Shown one piece after another: positions 35,370-44,086 of a stretch of 64,000 bases of DNA (position 1 is the first letter of the stretch; each line of letters starts with the position of its first letter). The translations under genes and the position numbers were made by a program. This stretch comes from Balamuthia mandrillaris (lineage: Eukaryota; Discosea; Longamoebia; Balamuthiidae), in the NCBI GenBank assembly GCA_031835245.1, contig JAVKOQ010000008.1, positions 248,001 through 312,000 of the forward strand, in the 5' to 3' direction. The notes under the pieces are model-generated. The model had not been told where the DNA came from. It saw only the letters and a program-made list of their open reading frames with translations, and searched no databases.

Positions 35370-38298
35370 TTACTTGTATTTGAACTTGACAACCACCAGG
35401 TAGCTGATAACAATCTGCAAAAAATGTTAGAACTTGCCACTCATTGAAACTGCAATCTAACATACCTGGGCGACATCATAAACAATAAACTCATTGTACA
35501 AAAGACTTCCAGATGTACCAGTTGCGGCTGGTTTTCCAAGAGGAATCAACATTCCATCATTTCTGCAGAACAAAAGAAAATATAAGCGAAAACTAAGAGT
35601 GAACGAACTGCGCTACTAAATATACGTTGTCACTGCTTCAGCCGGATCGGGACCTGTGGCGCCACAACCTTTGGTGCTATGATAACCGGATGGGGCTTGA
35701 TCCATATATTCTGCTTGCAAGCAATCATATGTATTTCCTAAAGCAACACGAGATAACAGCATCACTCCCTACTTTCCAAAAGCAAAAAAAGTTAAAGCAA
35801 AGGTACAACTTCGAGTAGAGGTTCAACAATTGAATCGTACAATTGGATTGGAACGGCTACTGTGGCAATAATTTGCACTCTTGGTCACCATATCAGCAAA
35901 ATAAACTGATAAATATCAAATAAAATTAACTTCACTCAAAACAAAGAAACATAAACTCAGAAGGAACTGACGTACCCCCTTTTCCAAACATGTAGCCAGT
36001 AACAGGGGCTTCTGGGGGAGCAATCCGAAGGCCTTGAGACAGAATGCCAACGTAATTAGTCAACCGTGACCCATGCCATAAAAGCTGATGGTTATGAAGT
36101 GAGGCGTAATTAGCAAAACGCTCATGCTCTCCAGCTCGTTGCACAGAAAAGAGAGAATCCAGCTCTAAAGTATAGCTGGTATGTGTAGGGGCATGGGTGT
36201 TCCGGATATAACTAAGGTGACATAAAAAACAAATATGGTTAATGGCATACTTGGCAAAAAAAAATTCGCCTACTCACAGACTGATGCGCTTATAATCTTC
36301 AGAAGTTTCGGAAATTGGCACAAGAACAGTGTTAAGGGCTTTATAAGAGCTGTCAATGGGATTTTCATCTGAAGTTGTTGAACCTTTCAGAAGATTTGTG
36401 GCAATTTCTATATCTCCTAATGCCTGTGTTCAACAAGTAGCAACGTGTTAGCTTCATATAGTTAAGAGATGAACATGCGCCGGCTTTGATACCTCTAACA
36501 TTGCCATCTTCTTTTGCATCATCTTTGTCGTAGAAATAAGTGGTGGTCTATTCATTCCAAAGTCGTGAGGTATGAGGGAGTAAAAGTCATTGGTCAGATT
36601 GGTAAGCTTCGATTTGTCAACTGGTTTCGTCCCAAGCACTTTCTCCAATTTTTTGAGCACTTTGTAGCCTTTGTCAATATGAGACTTCTTAAGCTTGCCC
36701 AATGGCATCTTGTTGATGTCAAACTCCATCTCTACCAAAGTGTCTTGCATCATGTTAAGGTTGCAAATCAATTGTATAAGCTTTTGAACAGACTCATCCA
36801 GTTGACTCTCGGGAATTTTTGAGTTTGTTTTGGTTTGAAGTGCCTTCTTTTGTTTTTCTACTAAGTCCTCCTTGATTGAAAAGCAAGCGTCAAGAAAATG
36901 TTTTCCCAAGCAAATACTTATGTTGAAGTATACGTACAGTGTCGCTGTTATCTGAACCAAAGTCACGTTCAACCATTATGTATTTTCCCTTCACCCGTTT
37001 GAAGTTATCACGGTCCTCCCAGTCGTTACCTGTCTTGCTAGAAAACCTGTGCCCATCACGGATTGTTAACCTTTGAAGAAGTGCCACGTGTACATTGTTT
37101 TGTTAACGAGAAATGATAATAAATACTTGGATTCAAAGGTGGCTTTGGCATTGCTAAGACTACTGCACTGCTCAAGCTTGCTTTGGCCCTTCGCCCCAAC
37201 TGATCAGTGATTGTCGAGTCAGATCGATACTAATGATTAGAAGAAACAGCTGTACTCTACCCCGTCCCCAACGTGTCCAAACTGCCCAGCCGTTTTTGGT
37301 ATCTTTCTCCAGCAGTTGAATGGCATAAAACTTGTTATGACCTTTAATACTGTAGGAAATATCGGTCTGAAGACGATGAGAATGTGCACTTTTGTCTAAA
37401 GAAAGAAGAAGAAAGAAAACAGGAAGGTAGAATACTTGATTTAACATAACGTCATAGATATCATTCCCTTCTTCCAATACATGGTACTGAAGAGAGCAAG
37501 TGTGCTGGGTTATTACAAGTCACATGCAGGTAGAGAGTAGTAAGGAGAACAAACCGCTTGTTGTACATGATCCGGCAAATAAGGGTCTACTGCGGCTCTC
37601 CCTTTCTTGATAACCTTGATCTTTTTACCTTTGGACTCGTTGCTGGTACTACTCTTTTTCTGGGACTGGTTACTCCCCTCCTCGGGCTCTTCTGAATCTT
37701 CTTGCTCTGACTCTTGGCTCGCTATTTTTCTCTTTCTCTTTGCAAGTCCTGAGTGGGAGAGGGAGAGGGGGAGAGAAGGGTGAGGTTGAACAAGAAGGCC
37801 TCCAAGTAAATGGCACGTACGCTTCTTAGGCTTTGGCTTCTATCCGACGCATTCGATAGGAGAGAGAGAAGAGGGTCAAAAGTAAGAGAAAGCCCTTACA
37901 TGTTGGCAAAAAAGATCAAGTTACCGCAAACACGTAATGTTCATCAGAAAGCTGCACCCGTCCGGCCTTAATACAGTCCTCCACCCAGGCCTCAGCAAGG
38001 CACGGCAGGTCTAGTTCTTTCGCTTTCTCAATAATAGCTGACTTGTCCTTCGCTAAACACACAACGTAGTGCACCTGCCCACGGGCCACCGCGTCATTGC
38101 GTGAGAAGAGAAAGAGAAGCAGGCAACAAAGAAACGGTGAAAGGCAAGCTGGGTTACCTTCTCGGTGATGTTCTCCACGCAGCAACCGCCTTCCTTTGTT
38201 ATGTCATCAATCAAAGAGTCTCGCACTTTCTTGGTGAAGCTTCCAGACGACACATTAATAAAAAGGCTGCGGAAAACGCCGCCATTCTTGGTAGTCAT
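35370..38298 (-). CDS. poly(ADP-ribose) polymerase with BRCT-WGR-regulatory-catalytic architecture
   Basis: Multi-exon gene starting [20 protein letters not shown] at 38298. Domains in order: BRCT ([50 protein letters not shown]); a basic linker; WGR ([36 protein letters not shown]); the helical regulatory domain ([50 protein letters not shown]); then the ADP-ribosyltransferase fold ([55 protein letters not shown]) and a final strand [12 protein letters not shown]. The catalytic His (WHGS) and Glu (YNEFIVYD) are present, so it should make polymer. No PARP1 zinc fingers are seen. WGR plus BRCT suggests a DNA-break sensor. The Fanzor element lies about 145 bp upstream of the start codon. Confidence 0.92.
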
Positions 38299-38433
38299 GA
38301 CAGCCTTCCTTTTGTTGAGTCTTCTTCCCTCCGGATTGTTGCTTTCTTTTTTGGTGTTATAACGCCTAATAATATACCTTTTTTTTTTTTTTTTTTTTTT
38401 TGGTGGTTCGAATAGTTTTTTTTCCTGGAATAC

Positions 38434-38442
38434 ATTTAATAC
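38434..38442 (+). repeat. left 9-bp target-site duplication of the Fanzor element
   Basis: ATTTAATAC immediately precedes the left inverted repeat; an identical copy is at 40961-40969. Confidence 0.88.
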
Positions 38443-38461
38443 CTAAGGCGGCGCCAAGATC
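38443..38461 (+). repeat. left terminal inverted repeat of the Fanzor element
   Basis: CTAAGGCGGCGCCAAGATC. The last 17 bases are identical to the arms of the palindromic mini-element at 27836-27875. Confidence 0.85.
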
Positions 38462-38540
38462 AAGCCGATCCATGGGACAACGAAAATAAAGCAAAATTAG
38501 TAAAAGGAAAACAAAAAACAGACACAAAAAATAACCCACC

Positions 38541-38672
38541 ACCTCCGGCGTGCCTAATCACGGCTTGTCTTACGACTCGCTATAAGCAACGGTGCCGGCA
38601 CCAAAGCAACCTTACCGCCTACCGCCCCCTCACAGAGGAGGAGGAGGAGGTGGTAAGTGCTTGTAAAGTGAA
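38541..38672 (-). ncRNA. putative Fanzor guide-RNA (fRNA/omegaRNA) scaffold region overlapping the Fanzor 3' end
   Basis: The block covers the last ~50 bp of the Fanzor gene and 78 bp beyond its stop. A second copy at 42180-42303 keeps 64 of 71 positions in the noncoding part (38541-38611), including an unbroken 25-base match with the palindrome GGTGCCGGCACC. On the RNA strand it ends AGCCGTGATTAGGCACGCCG then GAGGT; sequence beyond (38540 and lower) differs between copies, as guides would. In TnpB and Fanzor systems the guide RNA overlaps or follows the nuclease 3' end, with the guide at the RNA 3' end. Transcription is inferred, not seen. Confidence 0.55.
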
Positions 38673-40367
38673 AAAGCGGATCAAGATGTTTCGGGCGGCG
38701 TTGGCATCTCGATCCGCCTGGTAGCCACACTCGGGTTGAGGGCACCGAAAGGTCTTGTTTCCCCCCAACTGGTGGTGGACTTGGCCGCACTTGCCGCAGG
38801 TCTTGGAGGTGTATTCCTCATCGCAGAGGCAGACCGTACAGGACGGAAATTCCTTGGCCTTGTTGAGGAGCCTCTGCCTGAAGCGATAGTGGGACCAGGT
38901 GAGCATGGCTCTGGCCGTTCGTGAGCCAATGCGGCGGTGGCCTCGCCGCACCATCTGCTGGCTCCTGAACTCTGGCAGAAGGATGAGGGAGAAGTTCCTG
39001 ACCAACCAAGACACGAGCTTCTTGTGGAGGTCATCCACCAGGTTGCGGATCCTCTGGCGAAGCCGAGCAGCGGCCCTTCGAAGACGGCGCCGTTGTCTGT
39101 GGTTGCCCTTGGTGCCCTTACTCTGCATGCGATCCAGGTGGTGGCACAGCTTGCCTATCTCGTTGATGTCCGATTTGCCCCACTCGGTGACCTCCCCGCA
39201 GGCGTTGTAGGTGGTCATGAATGTGCGCACTCCTGGATCCAAGGCGATGATGCCTGCCTCTCTCCTTCGGTGCTCACGGGCTTGGCTCTCGCCCATGAGC
39301 TTCAAAGGCTGAGGCACGCAGAGGTAGTAATGGCCCAGTCGAGTGTCCTTCACCAGACGAACGGCATAGAGCACCTCTGACGGAACTTTGTAGTTCTTGT
39401 CCCTCGCTTTGATTCGCGCCTCCCCGAAGAAGAGTTGGCGGATGGACTTGCTGTGGTTCCACTCCCTGGCTTGGATGCTGAGAGACTGGCTCTTGTCCTT
39501 CCTACCACGGAACTTCATCTGGAATCCAGTCGTGCCTCTGCCCGCCGCCAAGCTGCTTTTCACGCCGTTGAAGAAATCATCGACAGCGTCACTCCGAATG
39601 AATCGAGGAGTTTCCAACACCCACGCAAGGCTCTTGTTCTCTCCCTTGAAATTGCTGTTATTTAGGAATTTCTTCCTGACTTGTTCCTTCATCTCATCAC
39701 GAGGCATTCCTTGATGTTCACGATGGAACTCCACGGCCTTGTTGTAGGTCCATCGTACTGTGCCGAACCACTTGGCCAGCGTCTTCTTTTGTTCTGAGCG
39801 CGGATAAAGGCGGATCTTCTCCACTCGCCCCACTACCGGTTTCTCCTCTCCGTTCTTGCCTTTTTTGGTGAGCTGTACGGCTGGGCGAGACGGAACGAGT
39901 CCCTCGATGAGGCCTAACAAGCCTTTCTGGTTTTTCTCCTCTTCTTCCTTCTCCTTCTCCTTCTCCTTCTCCTCTTCCTCTTCCTCTTCCTCCTTCTCCT
40001 TCTCCTTCTTCTTCTCCTCCTCCTCCAACACCTTTTCTCCGTTAGGAATGTGCTTGCAGGCGGTGAACCATCCTGAACCACAGGCAAAGGGTTCTTCCAA
40101 GCACAAGGCTTCCGGGCGTATTAATCTTCTCCCGATTTCGCTGGAAAACTGGTTCCAAAAGGGCTGGGCAGGTGCAGCCTGCGGCCTACCACGCTTCTGT
40201 GCCCTTGCCTGAGGTGCCGCTGGGGCGTTTTCCGCTCTTCTTTTCCGAGTAGCAGTGGAAGTAGCAGAAGTAGTGGCGCGACCCCCTTCCTTGTGGACCC
40301 GACCGAAGTGGATGGCCAACCCGTGAGAGGTAGCAAACTTTTTTCCGCACTGTGGGCAACTTGCCAT
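38619..40367 (-). CDS. Fanzor: eukaryotic TnpB-like RNA-guided DNA endonuclease
   Basis: Intronless, 582 residues, ATG at 40367, TAG at 38619-38621. Residues 4-25 form a C2H2 zinc finger (C4, C7, H20, H25). Residues 114-146 are a Glu/Lys run. The OrfB/TnpB N-terminal region starts near 182 (VEKIRLYPRSEQKKTLAKWF). RuvC-like catalytic motifs are intact: GIIALDPGVRTF (D377), ILLPEFRSQQM (E466) and ADRDANAARNIL (D554), with the zinc ribbon CGKCGQ...CPQPEC (C524, C527, C542, C547) between the last two. The conserved block TARAMLTWSHYRFRQRLLNK resembles the TnpB proteins of IS607-type elements and giant viruses, so the Fanzor2 group seems likely. The protein should cut DNA guided by an RNA made from its own 3' end. 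The low intron density contrasts with host neighbours. Confidence 0.92.
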   Translation of the reverse strand: MASCPQCGKKFATSHGLAIHFGRVHKEGGRATTSATSTATRKRRAENAPAAPQARAQKRGRPQAAPAQPFWNQFSSEIGRRLIRPEALCLEEPFACGSGWFTACKHIPNGEKVLEEEEKKKEKEKEEEEEEEEKEKEKEKEEEEKNQKGLLGLIEGLVPSRPAVQLTKKGKNGEEKPVVGRVEKIRLYPRSEQKKTLAKWFGTVRWTYNKAVEFHREHQGMPRDEMKEQVRKKFLNNSNFKGENKSLAWVLETPRFIRSDAVDDFFNGVKSSLAAGRGTTGFQMKFRGRKDKSQSLSIQAREWNHSKSIRQLFFGEARIKARDKNYKVPSEVLYAVRLVKDTRLGHYYLCVPQPLKLMGESQAREHRRREAGIIALDPGVRTFMTTYNACGEVTEWGKSDINEIGKLCHHLDRMQSKGTKGNHRQRRRLRRAAARLRQRIRNLVDDLHKKLVSWLVRNFSLILLPEFRSQQMVRRGHRRIGSRTARAMLTWSHYRFRQRLLNKAKEFPSCTVCLCDEEYTSKTCGKCGQVHHQLGGNKTFRCPQPECGYQADRDANAARNILIRFFTLQALTTSSSSSVRGR

Positions 40368-40935
40368 TCAGGCCAGCTTCCAGCAGCGTTGTGGAAGAGG
40401 CGCACAGAGGTTCGTGATGCTGTTCTTTTTAAACAAAAGAAATCATTAGTGAGTGGTTGGTAACAAATTTTTTTTCCATCATCAAAAAATGTAGTGAGCG
40501 AGCAGAGAAAAAAGAACGCTACCTTTTCAATCGGAGCAGTGCCGCTGCCTGCGGCTGAACCGCTTCGGTTTCCACCTCTGCCTCCTTCCGCTGGTTTCCT
40601 CCTTGTGTAGTAGAAGCGTAGCAATGAGAAATACGGTGGTGCGTGGAGCTTCGTGGATGTGTGTGTCTGTGTGTTTACTTTTGAAAAGAAAGAAATGAAA
40701 AGAAGAGAAGAGAAGAAAAGAAAACGAGTAGCAGAAAAGTGTCAAGGCGAATGACGAGTACCAAAAGTTTATTGGCGGCAGCAGCAGCATGAGCATCCAT
40801 TCCGTACACCCCACCCCACACCCCAACCCACCACTTTGCCTTCAAAGACGTGGGAGAAGGAAGGGTTGTTTTGGCGGGAAACATGCTCATTGGCCCAAAA
40901 GACTAAAGTCGTGATTTCTTTTTTCGTTGTCCTTA

Positions 40936-40960
40936 GATCTTATGATCTTTGCGCCGCTTA
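40936..40960 (-). repeat. right terminal inverted repeat of the Fanzor element
   Basis: Read inward on the minus strand it begins TAAGCGGCGCAAAGATCA and continues TAAGATC, so it contains the same small GATCATAAGATC palindrome found at the centre of the 40-bp mini-element. Confidence 0.82.
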
Positions 40961-40969
40961 ATTTAATAC
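40961..40969 (+). repeat. right 9-bp target-site duplication of the Fanzor element
   Basis: ATTTAATAC, identical to 38434-38442. Beyond it, 40970-41098 is a short intergenic spacer to the zinc-finger gene. Confidence 0.88.
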
Positions 40970-41098
40970 TGCGTTTCTTGTAAAACACCACCGCACAAAG
41001 AAAAAAAAAAAAGAAACCCAAGGCCTGTGTGCGGCCGGTTCATCCAATTGACAGCCGTGCGGGGCGGTCACTATTCCTTCCAGCGGCGGAGGGAGCAG

Positions 41099-41445
41099 CT
41101 AGCCCCAATCCAAAACGCCAGAAAAATCATGGCCACCGCCTGGTGGGGGTTGCATTGATGGAGGAAGCAGCTGTTGCATGCAGCGTTCAGCTTGAGAAGA
41201 GTCCTGGGTAACAGGAGAAAGAGGAGGTTCAGATCGCTGTGGCCTCTCGCCTGCCAGTTCCATACGAGTAAGTAAACAAAGCCAATCTTACTTGGAAGGG
41301 CTTTATTACCTTGGCTTACATCACCAAAAGAATCGTAGTGCAATTTTACTTGCATGCGATGCCTTACAGATTCAAAATGTTGCTTGCGTGCTTCCGGAGT
41401 GTCGTTGAATGATCTTTCGCAATAGTCACAGTAGTATCTGGGCAT
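41099..41445 (-). CDS. U1-type zinc-finger protein (ZMAT5/U11-U12 20K- or U1-C-like)
   Basis: Two exons keep frame: 41445-41292 and 41250-41099, with a 41-bp GT-AG intron, giving about 101 residues. It starts MPRYYCDYCERSFND, and the finger C6-x2-C9...H...H is completed by ARKQHFESVRHRMQVKLHYD. This is the U1-like C2H2 finger of spliceosomal proteins. Spacing and flanks look closest to ZMAT5 (minor spliceosome), but the CCCH finger of that family is missing. The second exon is Pro/Ser/Gln-rich (SEPPLSPVTQDSSQ, PPSMQPPPGGG), more like the tail of U1-C. An in-frame upstream ATG at 41595 is less likely because MP(R/K)YYCDYC is the usual family start. Confidence 0.7.
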
Positions 41446-41732
41446 TCTTGTGGCCACTTCTTGCAGAGCTTGGCGCCGCCGTGGTAAAAGGCATTCACTT
41501 CGCTGTGTGAGCCCTTCTTCTTTTATGTGGGCACGTTTTGTGGCCGCGTTGTGCAGGTTATATGAGGGGTCATTCGGAGTTGATAACTCGTTCACGATTG
41601 GGTGGTAAAACTCCTACCGCTGAGGGTTCACTTTTCCATGCCTACGACCGGCCCATCCTTATCCTCCCCTCCCTTTCGTTTTATTCTCTTTTTTTTCACT
41701 CTCACCGACCACCGCTTATCGCATACTTTACA

Positions 41733-41870
41733 ATGAGAGGCAAGGTATGATTTTTTCCCCTTTGATTCTTTACCCTTGTGCTTATCCACTTTGATACTTC
41801 ACAGTGGAAGAAAAAGCGCATGAGGCGCCTTAAGCGCAAGCGGAGAAAGATGAGACAGAGAGCCAGGTAA
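41733..41870 (+). CDS. RPL41: ribosomal protein eL41
   Basis: Two exons: 41733-41744 (MRGK) and 41805-41870, separated by a 60-bp GT-AG intron. The product is 25 residues, starting MRGKWKKKRMRRLKRKRR and ending KMRQRAR, almost the same as eL41 of other eukaryotes. It bridges the two ribosomal subunits. It is too short for routine gene finders. A pyrimidine-rich leader (TTTTTTTTCACTCTCACC) precedes the ATG, as is common for ribosomal protein genes. Confidence 0.95.
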
Positions 41871-42179
41871 AACAATACGCACCGTTTGATTAGGGAGCAT
41901 CTGATTTTGGACGGCAAGGCATGGTTCTTTAGCCTTCTAAGGAGTCCTTGGGAAGCTATGCGAGATGTACGGTGCTCAGCCCTGCAAGATTAGATTCTTC
42001 CGCTCAGTTTTGGTTGGAAAGCCACAGGTGAACTACCGGGACTGAAGTCAAACGCAACGCAAAATCTCTGAAGGCCTATGTTCAACCTATCTACCGGAGT
42101 TAGGCGAAACCGTCAGGGAATAAAAAAGAATTGGCTCACGATCTAGGTTTTGTTTTCATTGATTTTTGCGTTTTGACAA
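41871..42179. other. unannotated spacer after eL41; possible noncoding RNA or 3' flank
   Basis: No long frame. The stretch 41940-42125 is less repetitive and more complex than other spacers here (segments such as GCCACAGGTGAACTACCGGG and TCTACCGGAGTTAGGCG). I see no tRNA, rRNA or snRNA match. It ends where the Fanzor 3'-end copy begins. Confidence 0.3.
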
Positions 42180-42303
42180 ACCTCCGGCGTCCCTCATCAC
42201 GGCTCATCTGACAACTCGCTAAAAGCAACGGTGCCGGCACCAAAGCAACCTTACTTACCGCCCCCCTCACAGAAGAGGCGAGGTGGTAAGTGCTTGTAGA
42301 GGC
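42180..42303 (-). repeat. second copy of the Fanzor 3' end and putative guide-RNA scaffold
   Basis: It aligns with 38541-38672. The first 71 bp differ at about seven positions, and the following part (AGAAGAGGCGAGGTGGTAAG, then TGCTTGTAGA) matches the 3' coding end with small indels. No other part of the Fanzor gene or its left inverted repeat is seen nearby. It could be a solo guide-RNA unit or the remnant of a second Fanzor element. It abuts the decayed transposase at 42350-43280 on the same strand. Confidence 0.8.
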
Positions 42304-42349
42304 AAAGAGAAAAAAGATGTTCGCCTTGGTAGCGAAATGGTCTTTGCGC

Positions 42350-43562
42350 CACTAGTACTGCACTGGTGATTTCATTGCACATCTTCTCAAAGTAGTGAGC
42401 CTTTGCAAACTTCATCCGCCATTGAATTCCCCAACCATCTCCAGTCGAAGCCTTTCTTCAACTCTGCCACAGTCTCTTTAGCTTGCTGCTTGGTACCCAC
42501 TGTTCACTTTCTTTGATGGCTGTCATTAACCATGCTCCTATTTTTGCAGTATATTTCTCCCCAAGTATCTTCTGTAGGTCTTTTTGAAAGTTTTTTTTTC
42601 AAATGCCCTGGATCATGCACAATCTTCACCGTGGTAAGTCTGGCATTGTTGTTCAAGATCTTCAAGACTGATGAATCTTGGTCGCATACGTAGGTTCGTA
42701 ACTGAGGCAGTAGCTTCTTCCCCTCAAGCCAATCTATTGCTCGTCGGAATCCCTCTGCCTCCATTCCTTTGGATGTGCCATCATAGTTCCCTTCTACCAC
42801 CGTGACCTCTTTCCCACTCTGCAGTACCCTTGCTTTGTCCTTTGACAAGACAACCTGGTAAAGCACCTTGTTGTTGCTAGTGTCCACGATTGAATACACT
42901 CCATGGTTTGCATTCCTTCTATGATTCCACGCCCCATCACCAGCCAAGGTAAGCAGTACCTTGGATGCTTTAACCTACTTTGTTGCTTGCTCAGCAAATG
43001 TTTATTTGGCCAAATGTTTGACTACATTCCACACCATCTTCTCAGCTCGTCTCCAAGTTGCCCAACACGTGTGTCAATCCTTGGGTACGTCTTTCATTTG
43101 AATAACTTCCCCATGTACCTCCAGAAAGCACCACTGATGCAACTACTTCCAGGTTGATACTCTTTATACCAGGACCTGTTTGTTGTTTCTCTGGTGATTG
43201 AATGGGCCACAGACCACATTCAAGTAAGTTGTTCTGCTTGCACAAAGAAGGGATGTGTAGTGGAACCCAGGAAGCCATAAAAATAAAGCAAGTGGGAGAA
43301 TACAGTACATTTCTTTTCCTCCTCTTCTTTTAAACACTTGTTTCGGTGGCGTTGCTTTCTTTCTTTCTGGAGCTGCCTTTTTCGCCGTGTCTTGGCTTCT
43401 TGTTCCTCCTTTTCTTGTTGTTGCTGAGCTCGTTGACGCCTTTTGCTCTTAGCCCTCTGCTTCCGTCGTTTTTCTTTCTGGAGCTGGCACTGTTCCTTTG
43501 AGGGCGAGGGCGAGGGCGAGGGCGAGGGCGAGGGCGAGGGCGAGGGCGAGGGCGAGGGCGAG

Positions 43563-43593
<31 letters not shown>

Positions 43594-43848
43594 TAGAGGG
43601 CAAAGACAAGCATAAACTTGCAGAAGAAGCTGCTCGGCGACGCCGTTTTGATGCGGCTTGTTGTGCTCGCCTTCTTTCAAGTTTCTCTTGAGCTTCTGCT
43701 TGTCGCTGCTGTTCCTCTTGTTCCTTCTCCTCCCTTTCTCGTTTCTTTCTTTTTTGCTCGCCATGTCGCCTTGCGTAGGGCTTCTTTTCGTCTTTGATCT
43801 TCCATCTCCAGCCTTATCCAGTGTTTGTCTATTTATTTTGCGGGACAA
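42350..43848 (-). pseudogene. decayed DDE transposase, Mutator-like type
   Basis: The best-preserved part (42947-42504) reads MAGDGAWNHRRNANHGVYSI, then VLYQVVLSKDKARVL, GNYDGTSKGMEAEGFRRAID, and RTYVCDQDSSVLKILNNN with HDPGHLKKKL. The GDG(A/T)W, 'SKGMEAEG' and 'D-x-D-S' blocks match the DDE core of Mutator-like transposases as I know it. An N-terminal part lies in another frame at 43278-43042 (GPGIKSINLEVVASVVLSGG). A stop follows SHQRK at 42504, and similar sequence continues beyond it (QQAKETVAELKKGFDW). A basic exon candidate (MSRKINRQTLDKAGDG, 43848) contains an (RP)n run coded by a GAGGGC microsatellite (43501-43590). At least one frame break and one stop mean it is probably dead, unless introns explain part of this. 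Confidence 0.6.
43501..43590 (+). repeat. (GAGGGC)n microsatellite
   Basis: About fifteen perfect hexamer units, lying inside the region of the decayed transposase gene. Confidence 0.95.
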
Positions 43849-44086
43849 AATGCGTTGTCCCGGTTAGCAGGGAAACCCATACAAAACCATGTCGCCGTCC
43901 GGGGACACCTCCTCCCCTTCCTGCTCGACAAAAAAAAATTCCCTTGATCTGTACGATGAGGATCACGCAGTCGTGGAGCGCCCGATGTCGACAAAAAATA
44001 AGAAGTTTCGAAGAAGCAGCAGAGGACGGCGGCGCTGGAAAGGGACAAGATTTGGCGCTGAAGAATAAGCAAGAAAGCTGCACAGC

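Larger units (their letters stand above)
38443..40960 (-). mobile_element. Fanzor-carrying TIR DNA transposon, 2.5 kb
   Basis: The left end reads CTAAGGCGGCGCCAAGATC. The right end, read inward on the other strand, is TAAGCGGCGCAAAGATCA followed by TAAGATC, so the terminal repeats match over about 18 bp with one gap and one substitution. Perfect 9-bp duplications (ATTTAATAC) flank it. The only long gene inside is a Fanzor (38619-40367). No transposase is present, so the element should be non-autonomous and mobilised in trans. The 9-bp duplication fits Mutator-like transposition. Fanzors are known from several transposon superfamilies. The region 40368-40960 inside the element should be promoter and leader; a possible upstream exon starting MLRFYYTRRKPAEGG is at 40624. 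Confidence 0.85.

Noticed and set aside
41468-41482. CTTGGCGCCGCC upstream of the U1-type zinc-finger gene matches 12 bases of the Fanzor element end
   Set aside because: No matching second arm, no duplication, and it lies in an open upstream frame; a 12-base GC-rich match may be chance.
42336-42360. GGTCTTTGCGCC near the Fanzor 3' fragment looked like a second right inverted repeat of the Fanzor element
   Set aside because: Only about 12 bases match, the following bases differ from the TAA end, no 9-bp duplication is found, and the sequence can also be read as the continuing degenerate transposase frame.
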